Positions 8,167 to 17,757 of a DNA stretch of 64,000 nt are shown piece by piece. The translations under genes and the position numbers were made by a program. The DNA lies in the NCBI GenBank assembly GCA_947494145.1, contig CANLTZ010000002.1, positions 372,001 through 436,000 on the forward strand, in the 5' to 3' direction. The stretch is from an uncultured Jannaschia sp. Lineage in GTDB: Bacteria; Pseudomonadota; Alphaproteobacteria; Rhodobacterales; Rhodobacteraceae. The notes below the pieces were generated by a model. It made no database searches, had not been told where the DNA came from, and saw nothing but the letters and a program-made list of their open reading frames with translations. How positions within the stretch are numbered: position 1 is the first letter of the stretch; each line of letters opens with the position of its first letter.

Positions 8167-9054
8167 TCAGGTGCGGCACAGGGTCAGCGTCGTCCATTCG
8201 CCCAGCGTCGCGCGGCGATGGGCGGCGAAGCCCTGGGCGGCATAGGCGGTCGACACGTCATCGGCCTGTTCGTTCAAGATGCCCGACAGGATGAGATGGC
8301 CGCTCGCTCCTACATGGGTGGCCATATCTGGGGCCAGAGCGAGAAGCGGGCCCTTCAGGATATTGGCGAAGATCAGGGTGTAGGGCGCGCCCGAGGCCAG
8401 GGCCGGATGGTCGAAACCTGCGGCTTCGACGCAGGTCACTCGCCCCTCCATCCCGTTGACGGCCAGGTTGGCGCGGGCAACATCCACCGCCACTTCGTCT
8501 ATGTCGGAGGCGATGACGGGTACATCTTCCCAGACCCGGGCCGCGGCCATAGCCAGCACGGCGGTGCCCGCGCCGATATCGGCCACGGGCCCCGGAGGGG
8601 TGCCGTCGGCCAGCAGGGCTTCGAACGCCAGAAGGCAGCCTTGGGTGGTGCCGTGGTGACCTGTGCCGAACGCCATGGCGGCTTCGATCAGCAGGGCCAC
8701 GCGGCCGTCTGGCACCGCGTCCGCATCGTGGGAGCCGTAGACAAAGAAGCGCCCGGCTTCGACGGGCTGGAGTTCGCGCTTCACCTTGGCGACCCAATCG
8801 GTGGGTGGCAGTTCCGAGACCGCGAAGGGCCGCGCCCGGAAGGCGGCGGCCAACACGGCCAGCGCGGTCTCATCCGGGGCTTCGGAAAAGTAGCCGCCCA
8901 CTTCCCACAGGCCGGAGTCATCCTCCATCTCGAAGACGCCGATGCCGTCTGGCGTGGGCTCCATAGCCTCCATCGCTTCGCTCAGGCCTTCGGCGGCGGC
9001 GCGGTCGGGCAGGGTGGTCAATGCCGTCCACGAGGTGGGGGTAATGTCGGACAT
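8167..9054 (-). CDS. prmA: ribosomal protein L11 methyltransferase
   Basis: SAM-dependent enzyme that trimethylates ribosomal protein L11. 295 residues from the ATG at 9052-9054, with AAGG upstream; a GTG two codons earlier is an alternative. The C-terminal methyltransferase domain carries AFGTGHHGTTQGCLLAFEAL, the SAM loop ADIGAGTAVLAMAAAR, an acidic SDIDEVAVDVARANLAVNG and the substrate-side motif FANILKGPL. The N-terminal L11-binding domain is less conserved, as usual. Confidence 0.95.
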   Translation of the reverse strand: MSDITPTSWTALTTLPDRAAAEGLSEAMEAMEPTPDGIGVFEMEDDSGLWEVGGYFSEAPDETALAVLAAAFRARPFAVSELPPTDWVAKVKRELQPVEAGRFFVYGSHDADAVPDGRVALLIEAAMAFGTGHHGTTQGCLLAFEALLADGTPPGPVADIGAGTAVLAMAAARVWEDVPVIASDIDEVAVDVARANLAVNGMEGRVTCVEAAGFDHPALASGAPYTLIFANILKGPLLALAPDMATHVGASGHLILSGILNEQADDVSTAYAAQGFAAHRRATLGEWTTLTLCRT

Positions 9055-9160
9055 GGGCACGCCTTGGTTGGGTCGGCCCCGACTTGCGTGGGTTAGGCGC
9101 GCGGGTCAAGGGGCCGCCCCACCCTTCCCACCGGGCGCGTGCCGTGGCAAAGGCGCCCCC

Positions 9161-9793
9161 ATGACGCCGCTTTCCCCCGAGGCCATCGAGGCGCTGTTCA
9201 CCCGTGCCGATGGCCAGTTTCTATTCGCCCGGTGGGGCCGCCCCATCGTGCCCGTCGTGTTCGGCGTGTCCGATGCCACCGTCGCCACATTGAAGGGTGC
9301 AATCGAGGCGCTTTGCGTCTTGACCGGCCACAAGATGGCCGAGACAGACCCGGAGCTTGGGGCCAATATGATGGTCTTCTTCGTGCGCGATTGGGATGAG
9401 CTGCCCGCCACGCCCAATCTGGATCGGCTGATCCCCGATCTGGCACCGCTGGTTGGGCGACTGAAAGAGGCCGAGGCCAATCAGTATCGCATCTTCCGCT
9501 TCGATGAGGGGGGTGCCATCCAGGCCTGTTTCAGCTTCATCCGCATGGATGACCATCTGTCGTCCCTTCCGGCCGAGACCGTTGCGCTTAACCAGATGGT
9601 GCAGGCCATGCTGTTATGGTCAGACGCGGCCTTTCAATCGGACTCGCCCCTGGCCATGGCCAATGGGAACGCCGTGTTGCGACCCGATTATGCGGGCCTG
9701 ATGCGGGCGGCCTATGACCCTGTTCTGCCGCCTATGTCGCAGGATGCGAGCCATGCGCTGCGCTTGGCCGCCAGGGTCGGGCGGCTCCAATGA
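9161..9793 (+). CDS. conserved protein of unknown function upstream of ybgC
   Basis: 210 residues with no signal peptide or membrane segment. It starts MTPLSPEAIEALFTRADGQF and contains FARWGRPIVPVVFGVSD, GANMMVFFVRDWDEL and DEGGAIQACFSFIRMDDHLS. The last codons overlap the ybgC start (ATGA at 9790), so it is translationally coupled to the Tol-Pal cluster. The regular composition and coupling argue that it is real. I do not recognise its family and assign no function. Confidence 0.8.
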   Translation: MTPLSPEAIEALFTRADGQFLFARWGRPIVPVVFGVSDATVATLKGAIEALCVLTGHKMAETDPELGANMMVFFVRDWDELPATPNLDRLIPDLAPLVGRLKEAEANQYRIFRFDEGGAIQACFSFIRMDDHLSSLPAETVALNQMVQAMLLWSDAAFQSDSPLAMANGNAVLRPDYAGLMRAAYDPVLPPMSQDASHALRLAARVGRLQ

Positions 9794-10182
9794 GTGCGGT
9801 GCATCATTGGCCCATTCGCGTCTATTATGAAGATGTCGATTTGGCGGGTATTGTGTACTATGCCAATTACTTGCGCTTCATCGAGAGGGCCCGGTCGGAA
9901 ATGGTGCGCGAGGCCGGGGTGGACCAAGTCGCCCTGCGGGCGGAGGGCCTCGTCTTTGCCGTCACGCGGGTCGAGGCCGATTACCGCGCGCCCGCCCGCT
10001 ACGACGACGCGCTGGTGGTGGAAACCCGCGTGACGGGGGCCACTGCGGCAAGAGTGGTGATGGCGCAGAAGGTGCTGCGCGGGGATGACATCTTGTTCAC
10101 ATCGTCGGTCACCATCGTCTGCATGGACCTGGCTGGTCGGCCGAAGCGTTTACCATCTGCGATGAAAGCGCTGGCATCGTAA
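9790..10182 (+). CDS. ybgC: acyl-CoA thioesterase of the Tol-Pal cluster
   Basis: 130-residue hotdog-fold thioesterase. The family motif YYEDVDLAGIVYYANYLRFI near residue 13 contains the catalytic Asp, followed by ERARSEMVREAG. It hydrolyses acyl-CoA or acyl-ACP thioesters and is encoded at the head of tol-pal operons in many proteobacteria, where it is thought to link phospholipid metabolism to envelope division. Here tolQ follows after one intervening gene (10234-10992). Confidence 0.94.
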   Translation: MSAVHHWPIRVYYEDVDLAGIVYYANYLRFIERARSEMVREAGVDQVALRAEGLVFAVTRVEADYRAPARYDDALVVETRVTGATAARVVMAQKVLRGDDILFTSSVTIVCMDLAGRPKRLPSAMKALAS

Positions 10183-10233
10183 CCGGGCTTTAACGGCTGG
10201 ATGCGATCCTCCGCGCAATCGGAGGGGACGACC

Positions 10234-10992
10234 ATGACCAGCTTTGTCCGCACTTTCTGCGCCTTCGTGCTGGCGGTCGCGTCGGGCATTGCCGTGGGCT
10301 ATGATCTGCCGCGCATCTTGGATGGGTCGGGCGAAGTGGCCATGGCCCCCGCACGGCCAGCGCCTTTGGACGTCGTGGTTCGCCGCCCGTCGGCACTCCT
10401 GGAAGACAGAGAATCGGCAGTCCTGATGTCGGACACGCCCTGGCGGCCCAGCTGGACGATGCGAAGTGAACAATCGCCATTTTCCGGGCGGACGAATGTC
10501 TACCTTTCCACTGCCAGCAATGGCCCTTTGCGGTGTGGCCCAAGGCGTCGGGCGACATTGATGCTGCGATGTCAAGAAGATGCGACCACGGCCTATATCG
10601 CCCATGATTGCGACACGCCGACCTTGGATGGTGACGGCTGGGATGTGGAGTTTGTACTTGATGACGGCCCGCTTGAGACGCTGCAATTGCTATCCGACGA
10701 CCGGGGTGAGGCGCTGGGTTTCTGGACCTATCGCGAGGCGCGGCCCTTCATCGAACGGCTTATGCGCGCGCGCCAGCTTCATCTGCGGTTCGCGGATTTG
10801 CGGGGGCGTCAGAATGAGATGAGTTTTGACATAGCCGGTCTTGAGGATGAAATCGGCACTTTGCGGCAGGCGTGTGGATGGTCGGCCATCCCCCCTTGGA
10901 TGCGTCGGGATAGCGCCGGGAATGGATTGGCCGACAGCGTCGAATATCTCAACGCGTCCAACCCGCAAAAGGATGTGCGCGACCCTGGTTGA
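10234..10992 (+). CDS. exported VasI/TagO-like domain protein inserted between ybgC and tolQ
   Basis: 252 residues from the ATG at 10234, preceded by GGAGGGGACGACC. Residues 1-25 are a hydrophobic N-terminus (FVRTFCAFVLAVASGIAVGY), either a signal peptide or an anchor. The central part resembles the VasI/TagO family: a repeated W, TLMLRCQEDATTAYI, FVLDDGP, FWTYREARPFIERLMRARQL and FDIAGLEDEIGTLRQACGW. That family is named from type VI secretion, but no T6SS gene is nearby and solitary copies occur. The C-terminus has NGLADSVEYLNASNP, reminiscent of an Asp/Asn-rich calcium-binding repeat. Moderate confidence. Confidence 0.6.
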   Translation: MTSFVRTFCAFVLAVASGIAVGYDLPRILDGSGEVAMAPARPAPLDVVVRRPSALLEDRESAVLMSDTPWRPSWTMRSEQSPFSGRTNVYLSTASNGPLRCGPRRRATLMLRCQEDATTAYIAHDCDTPTLDGDGWDVEFVLDDGPLETLQLLSDDRGEALGFWTYREARPFIERLMRARQLHLRFADLRGRQNEMSFDIAGLEDEIGTLRQACGWSAIPPWMRRDSAGNGLADSVEYLNASNPQKDVRDPG

Positions 10993-11281
10993 ACGGGTCA
11001 AACGGCGACGTAAACGTCAGGTTTGGTGCGAATTGCTCGCGCTGTGTGACGAAGTCGAAACACAAGCCGCCGTTGGGTCGTGGGGTGGCAGACTCGCCAG
11101 AGTCCAAGATACTTGGCTCTGCCGCTTTGTTGCGGCTTCGACACATCAAAATTTTCGTGTGATCTCACGCGACAATCTGCCAAGGGCACAGATTCGCTCG
11201 CCAAAGCCCTTTCCATCTGTTAATGTTCCGCACAGATCAAGCGGTCGACAAACGACCCATCAACAAGGACGGGCAGTCCAC
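10993..11281 (+). promoter_or_regulatory. leader and promoter region of tolQRAB-pal
   Basis: 289 bases without a convincing gene. It contains the inverted repeats GACGT-aa-ACGTC (about 11007-11018) and AATCTG-ccaagggca-CAGATT (11174-11194), and an AT-richer stretch near 11147-11160. It must carry the tolQ promoter unless the whole cluster is read from ybgC. I could not fix a -35/-10 pair. Confidence 0.35.
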
Positions 11282-11980
11282 ATGGAAACGGAAGTACTGG
11301 CAGCCGCCAGCGAGATCGATTTTTCGATCTGGGCGCTGTTTTTGCGCGCGACCTTCACCGTGAAGGTCGTGATGATCATGTTGTTTGCGGCCTCCATCTG
11401 GGTGTGGGCCGTGCTGATCCAAAAAGTGATCCAGTTCCGGCGCGCGAAATCCCGCGCCGCGGCCTTCGATCGCGCATTTTGGTCGGGGGAGCCGCTCGAT
11501 GAGCTCTATGAGCAGATCGGCGAACAGCCCCGAAGCGCGTCGGAGCGTATCTTCGCCGCCGCCATGCAGGAATGGACGCGCAGCCACCGCGACGATGGTG
11601 GCCTGATTGCAGGCGCCCAGGCGCGGATCGACCGCACTATGGATGTGGCGATCTCCAAAGAACGCGACCGGTTGACCAGCGGGCTCACCTTCCTGGCAAC
11701 CATCGGGTCGACGGCCCCATTCGTGGGCCTGTTCGGCACCGTCTGGGGCATCAAACACGCGTTTGAACAGATCGCCATTAGCCAGAACACCTCGCTCGCC
11801 GTGGTGGCCCCCGGCATCGCCGAAGCGCTGCTGGCAACGGGTATCGGCCTCGTCGCCGCCATCCCCGCGGTGGTGTTTTACAACAAGCTCAGCCGCGACA
11901 GCGACAAGATCATCGGCAATTACGAAGCCTTCGCCGACGAATTCGCCACCATCATGTCGCGCCAATTGGACGCCGCCTGA
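11282..11980 (+). CDS. tolQ: Tol-Pal system proton channel subunit TolQ
   Basis: 232-residue MotA/TolQ/ExbB family inner-membrane protein. Three membrane segments are visible (about 18-40, 136-158 and 169-190), with the family stretch FLATIGSTAPFVGLFGTVWG and the SLAVVAPGIAEALLATGIGL helix. With TolR it uses the proton gradient to energise TolA for outer-membrane constriction and Pal positioning. The start at 11282 follows a GGACGGGCAG site. tolR begins one base after its stop. Confidence 0.96.
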   Translation: METEVLAAASEIDFSIWALFLRATFTVKVVMIMLFAASIWVWAVLIQKVIQFRRAKSRAAAFDRAFWSGEPLDELYEQIGEQPRSASERIFAAAMQEWTRSHRDDGGLIAGAQARIDRTMDVAISKERDRLTSGLTFLATIGSTAPFVGLFGTVWGIKHAFEQIAISQNTSLAVVAPGIAEALLATGIGLVAAIPAVVFYNKLSRDSDKIIGNYEAFADEFATIMSRQLDAA

Positions 11981-11981
11981 C

Positions 11982-12455
11982 ATGGGCGCGGGCACAATCC
12001 AAGGCGCGGGTGGCGGGGGGCGCCGACGCAGGGGCGGGCGCGCGACCCAGCCCATGGCGGAAATCAACGTCACGCCCTTCGTGGATGTGATGCTGGTCTT
12101 GCTGATCATCTTCATGGTGGCCGCGCCTTTATTGACCGCGGGTGTGGATATCGAGCTTCCCGACACCGCCGCCGCCCCCCTCGCGCAGGAGGAGGAAGAA
12201 CCCTTAGCCGTCACGGTGGCCGCCGATGGCACCGTCTTGATCGGGTCGAGCGAAGTGCCGCGCGAAGAACTCGTCACGCGCCTGCAGGCCATCGCGACCG
12301 AGCGGCAGGACAATCGCGTCTTCCTACGCGCCGACGGGTCGGTGCCTTACGCGGATGTGGCCGTGGTGATGGGCGCGCTCAATGCCGGTGGGTTCCGCGA
12401 TATTGGCCTGGTGACAGACGGCGGCGGGCCGACGCTCGACGGCGCGGCGGAATAA
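11982..12455 (+). CDS. tolR: Tol-Pal system protein TolR
   Basis: 157-residue ExbD/TolR family protein. A basic Gly/Arg N-terminus is followed by PMAEINVTPFVDVMLVLLII, the single membrane helix carrying the conserved proton-path Asp, and a periplasmic domain ending in the ADGSVPYADVAVVMGALNAG pattern. It is the partner of TolQ. The short downstream gap and shared direction show one operon. Confidence 0.96.
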   Translation: MGAGTIQGAGGGGRRRRGGRATQPMAEINVTPFVDVMLVLLIIFMVAAPLLTAGVDIELPDTAAAPLAQEEEEPLAVTVAADGTVLIGSSEVPREELVTRLQAIATERQDNRVFLRADGSVPYADVAVVMGALNAGGFRDIGLVTDGGGPTLDGAAE

Positions 12456-12458
12456 ACC

Positions 12459-13619
12459 GTGGAACTGCGCACGGCCGTCGCCATCTCGGGCACCGCCCAT
12501 GCGGGTTTCTTGGCATGGGCGCTGGTGGCCGGTTGGCTGCCGCCGGTGGACGAATCCGAGAAGTTGCAGGTGGCCGCCGTGTCCATCGTATCCTCGGCGG
12601 AGTTCGACGCGCTGGTGTCGCGTGAACCCGCGGCGGAGCCGACGCCCCAGACGTTGGAAGCCCCCGAGATCGCCGCGCCGCCGGATGCGCCCGCGCCCAG
12701 CGAAGACAGCCCGCCGCCGCAGATCGCGCAGCCCGCGCCGCCCGCGCCCATGCCGCCGGACACACAGCCCGACACCTCGCAGATCACGCCGCTGCCGCGC
12801 GCCGAAGTGGTGCCTGACGTGCCCGATGCGCCGTCGCAGCCTGCCGAAGCGCCCGATTTACCGGAATCCGACCGGCCCGCGCCGCGCGCCGCCCCCCGCG
12901 TGGCCGACACGCCCGCCCCCGCGCCGCCGCCCGCCGCCGAAGTGGCGCCCACGGTCGAAGCGCCGCCCGCGCCCAGTGCCGAGCCGGAGGAACCGGTGGA
13001 GCCCGCCGAGGAACCCGCCGCCCCCGAAGAGGCCGCGCCGATCATCGTGACCGAGGCCGATACGCCGTCTTCGGCGCCTGAACGCTCGATCCGACCGAGC
13101 CGTCGGCCAGAACGTCAGGTGGCGGCCGTGCAAACCACCGAGCCCACTGAAGAGCCGGAGGAACCGAGCGCACCGCCGGCGGCGGCTGCCGAAGAAGAGG
13201 CACCAGCGGAAGAGCCCGCCGAGGATGCTTTGGCTGGTGCCATCGCAGAGGCCGTGGCCGAAGCGACCGAGGCGCCGTCCAGCGCGCCGACGGGCCCGCC
13301 CTTGACCCAGGGGGAACGGGATGGGTTGCGCCTGGCGGTCAGTTCCTGTTGGAACCTGGGCGGTCTGTCGACCGAGGCCATGCGCACCACGGTGACCATT
13401 GCGCTGGAGATGAATCGCGACGGCACGCCCTTGACCAATTCCATCCGCTTGATCGCCTTCGATGGGGGCAGCGAAGCCGCCGCTCGCCAGGCCTTTGAGG
13501 CCGGGCGCCGGGCGATCATTCGCTGCGCCCGAGACGGCTATGACCTGCCCGACGAAAAGTTTGAGCAATGGCGCGAGATCGAGATGACGTTCAATCCTGA
13601 CCAGATGCGGCTACGGTGA
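12459..13619 (+). CDS. tolA: Tol-Pal system envelope-spanning protein TolA
   Basis: 386 residues starting at GTG 12459, three bases after tolR. Residues 6-27 are an N-terminal membrane anchor. Residues about 45-285 form a long, low-complexity Pro/Ala/Glu-rich rod crossing the periplasm. The last 95 residues are the folded TolA/TonB-like C-terminal domain (LTQGERDGLRLAVSSCWNLG, ALEMNRDGTP, YDLPDEKFEQWREIEMTFNP). The rod differs from the Lys/Ala helix of E. coli but is typical of alphaproteobacterial TolA. Confidence 0.92.
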   Translation: MELRTAVAISGTAHAGFLAWALVAGWLPPVDESEKLQVAAVSIVSSAEFDALVSREPAAEPTPQTLEAPEIAAPPDAPAPSEDSPPPQIAQPAPPAPMPPDTQPDTSQITPLPRAEVVPDVPDAPSQPAEAPDLPESDRPAPRAAPRVADTPAPAPPPAAEVAPTVEAPPAPSAEPEEPVEPAEEPAAPEEAAPIIVTEADTPSSAPERSIRPSRRPERQVAAVQTTEPTEEPEEPSAPPAAAAEEEAPAEEPAEDALAGAIAEAVAEATEAPSSAPTGPPLTQGERDGLRLAVSSCWNLGGLSTEAMRTTVTIALEMNRDGTPLTNSIRLIAFDGGSEAAARQAFEAGRRAIIRCARDGYDLPDEKFEQWREIEMTFNPDQMRLR

Positions 13620-13725
13620 TGCAAGTTCTCCACGCAAAGCCCCGCTTCCTGCAGGCCTGTCGATCTTGGCAGGTTGAGAAATCGCGTACTTCCCGCGATA
13701 CCGAACTGACAACGCCCCGGAAACG

Positions 13726-15078
13726 ATGAGGTCCAAGGCGATGAGATTGTTTACGTCCCTTTGCGCCGCACTGGCGTCCGCCCTGCTGTTGGCCCCCGTG
13801 GCCCTGGCCCAGGATGCGCCGCGCGGTCCGCTCAAGATCGAGATCACGGATGGGGTCATCGAACCGGTGCCCTTCGCCATCCCCAACTTCGTGGCCCGCA
13901 ATGATGCGGCGGCGGACATCGCGCAGGACATCACCCGGGTGATCTCGGCGGATCTGACCAATACCGGGCTTTTCCGCGAAATCCCCCAAGATGCCCATAT
14001 CACCCGCGTCAGCAGCTTTGACGCAACGGTGCCCTGGTCGGATTGGAAGGCAATCAGTGCTGAGGCGTTGATCACCGGGTCTGTGTTGGTGGAGCCCGAT
14101 GGCCGCATTGTCGTTCAGTTCCGCCTGTTCGACGTCTTCAGCGAGGCGCCGCTGGGCGACGGGCTGCAATTCGTCGGCACCGCCGATGGCTGGCGGCGCA
14201 TGGCGCATAAAGTGGCCGACGCCGCCTATAGCCGGATCACGGGCGAGGGGCCCTATTTCGACAGCCGCGTGGTCTTCGTGTCCGAGACCGGGCCAAAGGA
14301 TGCCCGCCAGAAGCGTCTGGCCGTGATGGATTACGATGGCGCCAATGTGCAGTATCTGACCTCGTCGGACAGTATCGTGCTGGCGCCGCGCTTTTCCCCC
14401 GATGGGACCCGCATCATTTACACCAGCTATGAGACGGGTTTCCCACGCGTCACCGTCATCGACGTGGCCACCTTGCAGCGCCAGACCGTGGGCGGCGTCG
14501 ATCAGAACATGAGCTTCGCGCCGCGCTTTTCCCCCGATGGGGGCCGCGTGGTCTATTCGGCGGAAGTGGCAGGAAATACGGATCTTTACTCGCTCGACCT
14601 GGCCTCGGGCCAGACATCGCGGCTGACCAATGCGCCCTCCATCGAGACCGCGCCCAGCTTCAGCCCCGATGGCAGTCGGATCGTGTTTGAGAGCGACCGC
14701 TCGGGCCAGCCGCAGCTTTATGTCATGTCCGCCTCGGGCGGCGAAGGCAGCCGGATCAGCTTCGGCGACGGGCGCTACGGCACCCCGGTCTGGAGCCCGC
14801 GGGGCGATTTCATCGCCTTCACCAAGCAAAACGCCGGTCGCTTCCACATCGGCGTGATGCGCGACAACGGATCGGAAGAACGTCTGCTGACGGGCGCCTT
14901 CCTGGACGAGGGCCCCACATGGGCCCCCAATGGCCGCGTGGTGATGTTCACCCGCGAGACGCCGGGTGCAGGCGGTGCGCCCGCGCTTTATTCGGTGGAT
15001 ATCACCGGCCGTAACTTGCAACGCGCCGCGACCCCTGCGGCGGCATCGGACCCATCTTGGGGTCCGCTTTTGAACTAG
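13726..15078 (+). CDS. tolB: Tol-Pal system beta-propeller protein TolB
   Basis: 450 residues, periplasmic. It has a signal peptide ([20 protein letters not shown], then ALAQD); the ATG at 13741 is an equally good start. An N-terminal domain (about 30-170) is followed by WD40-like repeats marked by recurring FSPDGTRI / FSPDGGRV / FSPDGSRI blocks. TolB links TolA and Pal at the outer membrane. A 106-base gap after tolA may hold a second promoter, as in other tol-pal clusters. Confidence 0.96.
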   Translation: MRSKAMRLFTSLCAALASALLLAPVALAQDAPRGPLKIEITDGVIEPVPFAIPNFVARNDAAADIAQDITRVISADLTNTGLFREIPQDAHITRVSSFDATVPWSDWKAISAEALITGSVLVEPDGRIVVQFRLFDVFSEAPLGDGLQFVGTADGWRRMAHKVADAAYSRITGEGPYFDSRVVFVSETGPKDARQKRLAVMDYDGANVQYLTSSDSIVLAPRFSPDGTRIIYTSYETGFPRVTVIDVATLQRQTVGGVDQNMSFAPRFSPDGGRVVYSAEVAGNTDLYSLDLASGQTSRLTNAPSIETAPSFSPDGSRIVFESDRSGQPQLYVMSASGGEGSRISFGDGRYGTPVWSPRGDFIAFTKQNAGRFHIGVMRDNGSEERLLTGAFLDEGPTWAPNGRVVMFTRETPGAGGAPALYSVDITGRNLQRAATPAAASDPSWGPLLN

Positions 15079-15090
15079 AGGGCAACGATA

Positions 15091-15627
15091 ATGAAAACGA
15101 CGATTCTACTCCTGACAGCGGCATTGGCATTGACGGCATGTGGCGACCGTTTGGGCACAGGTGCGGGCGGCGCAGATGGCGCCGGCGGCGTGGGCGGCGC
15201 TGGTGCCGGCGGCATCAATGGCAGCATCATCCCCGGCAGCGTGAACGACCCGACATCGGCGGCCTATTTCCAGCAGGTCGTGGGTGACCGCGTGCTCTTC
15301 GCCGTGGACCAGTCCAGCCTATCGCCTGAGGCGCAGGCCGTTCTGCGCGCCCAGGCCGAATGGATGCAGACCAATCCGAACTTTACCGCGCTGGTCGAAG
15401 GCCACGCCGACGAACAGGGCACGCGGGAATACAACTTGGCCCTGGGCGGCCGCCGCGCGAATGCGGTGCGCGACTACCTGATCAGCCAAGGGATTTCGGC
15501 CGATCGTTTGCGCACGATCAGCTACGGCAAGGAACGCCCGCTGCAGGTCTGCTCGTCCGAGGCGTGCTACCGCGAAAACCGCCGCTCCGTCACGGTTCTG
15601 GCGGCTGGGGCCGGGGCGGGCGTGTGA
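15091..15627 (+). CDS. pal: peptidoglycan-associated lipoprotein
   Basis: 178 residues. Lipobox LTAC at residues 18-21, so the mature protein begins with a lipidated Cys. A Gly/Ala-rich flexible linker follows (about 25-55). The OmpA-like peptidoglycan-binding domain contains VDQSSLSPEAQAVLRAQ, VEGHADEQGTREYNLALGGR and RANAVRDYLISQGI. Pal anchors the outer membrane to the cell wall. The stop codon overlaps the cpoB start (TGATG). Confidence 0.96.
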   Translation: MKTTILLLTAALALTACGDRLGTGAGGADGAGGVGGAGAGGINGSIIPGSVNDPTSAAYFQQVVGDRVLFAVDQSSLSPEAQAVLRAQAEWMQTNPNFTALVEGHADEQGTREYNLALGGRRANAVRDYLISQGISADRLRTISYGKERPLQVCSSEACYRENRRSVTVLAAGAGAGV

Positions 15628-16445
15628 TGCGCCTTGCGCTGGCGCTGACCCTCGGTCTGGCGTCGCCGCTGGCGGCGCAGCAGGACGGCACTCTGGCCGA
15701 TATCCGCCAGCAGCTTTCCGTCCTGAACGGTGAGATGCAGACCCTGCGGGCGGAGCTTAACGCCACGGGGGCGACCGGTGGCGGTGTTGCGGGCTCAACG
15801 GTTCTGGACCGCGTCAATGCCATCGAGGCCGAGTTGCAGCGCCTGACCCAAGCCACGGAGCGACTGCAATTCCGCGTGGAAAGCGTGGCGCGCGACGGGG
15901 GCAACCGGATCGAGGATCTGCGCTTCCAGCTATGCGAGTTGACGGAGGATTGTGATCTGGGCGCGCTGCCCGACCCCGGGCCCTTGGGCGGGGAGGCCGA
16001 GGGCGCAGCCGTCGGCGGCGCGACGACCCCACCGCCGCCGACATCCGGTGGCCCGCAACTGGCCGTTGGCGAACAGGCAGAGTTCGACGCCGCCCGCACG
16101 GCTTTGGAAGAAGGCCGCAACGCGGACGCCGCGCAGGCTTTCCAACGGTTCGTGACAGCCTATCCAACCGGCCCGCTGACCAATGAAGCACAGATCTTGC
16201 GGGGCCAGGCCCTGGCCGCCGATGGCCAGCATACCGACGCCGCGCGCGCCTACCTGGAGGCGTTTTCCGGCGGCCCGGAAAGCGCCCGCGCGCCCGACGC
16301 GCTGGTGGGTCTGGGCAAGTCGTTGGGCGCATTGGGGCAGCGGGATGAGGCGTGCCTGACGCTTCAGGAGGTGGCGATTAGGTTCCCACGCTCCTCCGCG
16401 ATCGCGATCGCGGATTCCGAACGGGCAGCCCTGGGCTGCCCTTGA
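15627..16445 (+). CDS. cpoB: cell division coordinator CpoB (YbgF)
   Basis: 272 residues. Signal peptide MRLALALTLGLASPLAAQ. An N-terminal coiled coil follows (IRQQLSVLNGEMQTLRAEL and a second heptad stretch near 60-95), then a Pro/Gly linker and a C-terminal TPR region (AEFDAARTALEEGRNADAAQ, FQRFVTAYPTGPLTNEAQIL, ARAPDALVGLGKSLGAL). CpoB works with TolA to coordinate peptidoglycan synthesis with outer-membrane constriction. Last canonical gene of the tol-pal cluster. Confidence 0.93.
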   Translation: MRLALALTLGLASPLAAQQDGTLADIRQQLSVLNGEMQTLRAELNATGATGGGVAGSTVLDRVNAIEAELQRLTQATERLQFRVESVARDGGNRIEDLRFQLCELTEDCDLGALPDPGPLGGEAEGAAVGGATTPPPPTSGGPQLAVGEQAEFDAARTALEEGRNADAAQAFQRFVTAYPTGPLTNEAQILRGQALAADGQHTDAARAYLEAFSGGPESARAPDALVGLGKSLGALGQRDEACLTLQEVAIRFPRSSAIAIADSERAALGCP

Positions 16446-16453
16446 GCGATGGG

Positions 16454-17683
16454 ATGGATGCAATCGCGACCCTTGGGGCCGCGATTGCGGATACCTTTCA
16501 AAAGTATGGACTGAAACGTCCTGGTATCGCGGCTTCTGGCGGCAGTGACTCCACCGCGCTGTTGCTTGCCACTTGCGATGTGGCGCAGGCCACGAAGGTC
16601 GACCTTCGGGTGGCGAGTGTCGATCACGGGCTGCGGGTCGATGCCGCGCGCGAAGTGGCCGCCGTGGCCGATCTGTCGACCCGGCTGGGCTGTCCGCATG
16701 ATGCGCTGTCCCTCAACCTATCCCCCGGCCCAAACCTCCAGGCCCGCGCGCGGGACGCACGATATGACGCCTTGGCGCGTTGGGCGAAGCGGACGGGCCG
16801 CGATGCCGTTTTGTTGGGGCATACAGCAGATGACGTGGCCGAAACGCTGATGATGCGCCTCGGCCGCGGCGCGGGCATCGACGGGTTGGCGCGCATGGCG
16901 CAGGCCCGCCACGCGGATGGGTGTCTGTGGTTGCGGCCCGCGCTTCTGCACAAGCGGGCCGACCTGCGCGCGGCCTTAAAGGCACGCGGGCAGGGTTGGT
17001 GCGACGACCCGTCCAACGAAGACCCAACGTTTGAGCGTGTCGCCGTGCGCCAGGCCATCGGTGCGCTTGGCCTGGATATCGACACGCTGGCTGCGTCGGC
17101 CCAGGCTTTGGACGATGCGCGTCAAAGCCTTGCAACCCATGCTGCGGACTTGGCCCGCCAGCATGTGCGCGAAGATCGTGGGGATCTGCTGATCGATCGC
17201 GTGGCATTTGCTGCGCGCCATGGACGTGACCCGGACCCGCTGCCCCGCATCTTGCTCGCCGCGCTGCGTTGGATTGGGGGGCGGCCCTATGGCCCAAGAC
17301 GGGATGAACGCCTGCGCGTGGTTGACGTGGCCTTGGCCGGGGGGACGCTGACGCTCGCGGGATGCCGCATCTATGCGGAGGGCGACCAGTTGCGCATCGC
17401 CCGCGAGGCGGCGGCTTGCGCGCCCGCCGGGCCCACGACCGCGCTATGGGACAATCGTTGGGATATCAGCGGCCCCCACCGCCCCGGCCTGACAGTCGGC
17501 GCGCTGGGCGCAGACATTACCCAGACCCCGTGGCGAGACACCGGCTTGCCGCGTGCGTCGCTGCTGGCTTCGCCCGCGATCCGCGCGGGTGAGAGGCTGA
17601 TTGCCGCACCAATCGCTGGATTTTATGCAGATTGGTCCGCACGAACCCGTGTTCCTTTCCTGGAAGTCCTGATCCGCCGTTGA
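16454..17683 (+). CDS. tilS: tRNA(Ile)-lysidine synthetase
   Basis: Modifies the wobble C of tRNA-Ile(CAU) to lysidine, which is essential for AUA decoding. The PP-loop ATPase motif [19 protein letters not shown] lies near residue 25, and [16 protein letters not shown] and [20 protein letters not shown] further define the family. 409 residues from ATG 16454; a TTG at 16442 that overlaps the cpoB stop is an alternative start. It sits between cpoB and ftsH, a usual order in this group. Confidence 0.94.
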   Translation: MDAIATLGAAIADTFQKYGLKRPGIAASGGSDSTALLLATCDVAQATKVDLRVASVDHGLRVDAAREVAAVADLSTRLGCPHDALSLNLSPGPNLQARARDARYDALARWAKRTGRDAVLLGHTADDVAETLMMRLGRGAGIDGLARMAQARHADGCLWLRPALLHKRADLRAALKARGQGWCDDPSNEDPTFERVAVRQAIGALGLDIDTLAASAQALDDARQSLATHAADLARQHVREDRGDLLIDRVAFAARHGRDPDPLPRILLAALRWIGGRPYGPRRDERLRVVDVALAGGTLTLAGCRIYAEGDQLRIAREAAACAPAGPTTALWDNRWDISGPHRPGLTVGALGADITQTPWRDTGLPRASLLASPAIRAGERLIAAPIAGFYADWSARTRVPFLEVLIRR

Positions 17684-17721
17684 ACCCGGGACGCATATGC
17701 TTACATTCACGGCAACATCAT

Positions 17722-17740
17722 GCGCGGAGTCGCTCCGCGC
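17722..17740 (+). promoter_or_regulatory. hairpin in the ftsH leader next to the ribosome site
   Basis: GCGCGGAG-tcg-CTCCGCGC forms a perfect 8-bp stem with a 3-base loop, ending six bases before the GGAGG of ftsH. Its right arm and the following CGGAGGT could compete for pairing with the left arm, so it may modulate ftsH translation. This is inference from structure and position only. Confidence 0.4.
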
Positions 17741-17757
17741 CATTCGGAGGTATTCCC

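Noticed and set aside
8068-9096. 342-residue + strand open frame opposite prmA
   Set aside because: Shadow of prmA, which has all its catalytic motifs on the other strand.
12858-13568. 236-residue minus strand frame opposite tolA
   Set aside because: Gly/Arg-rich complement of the Pro/Ala/Glu repeats of TolA.
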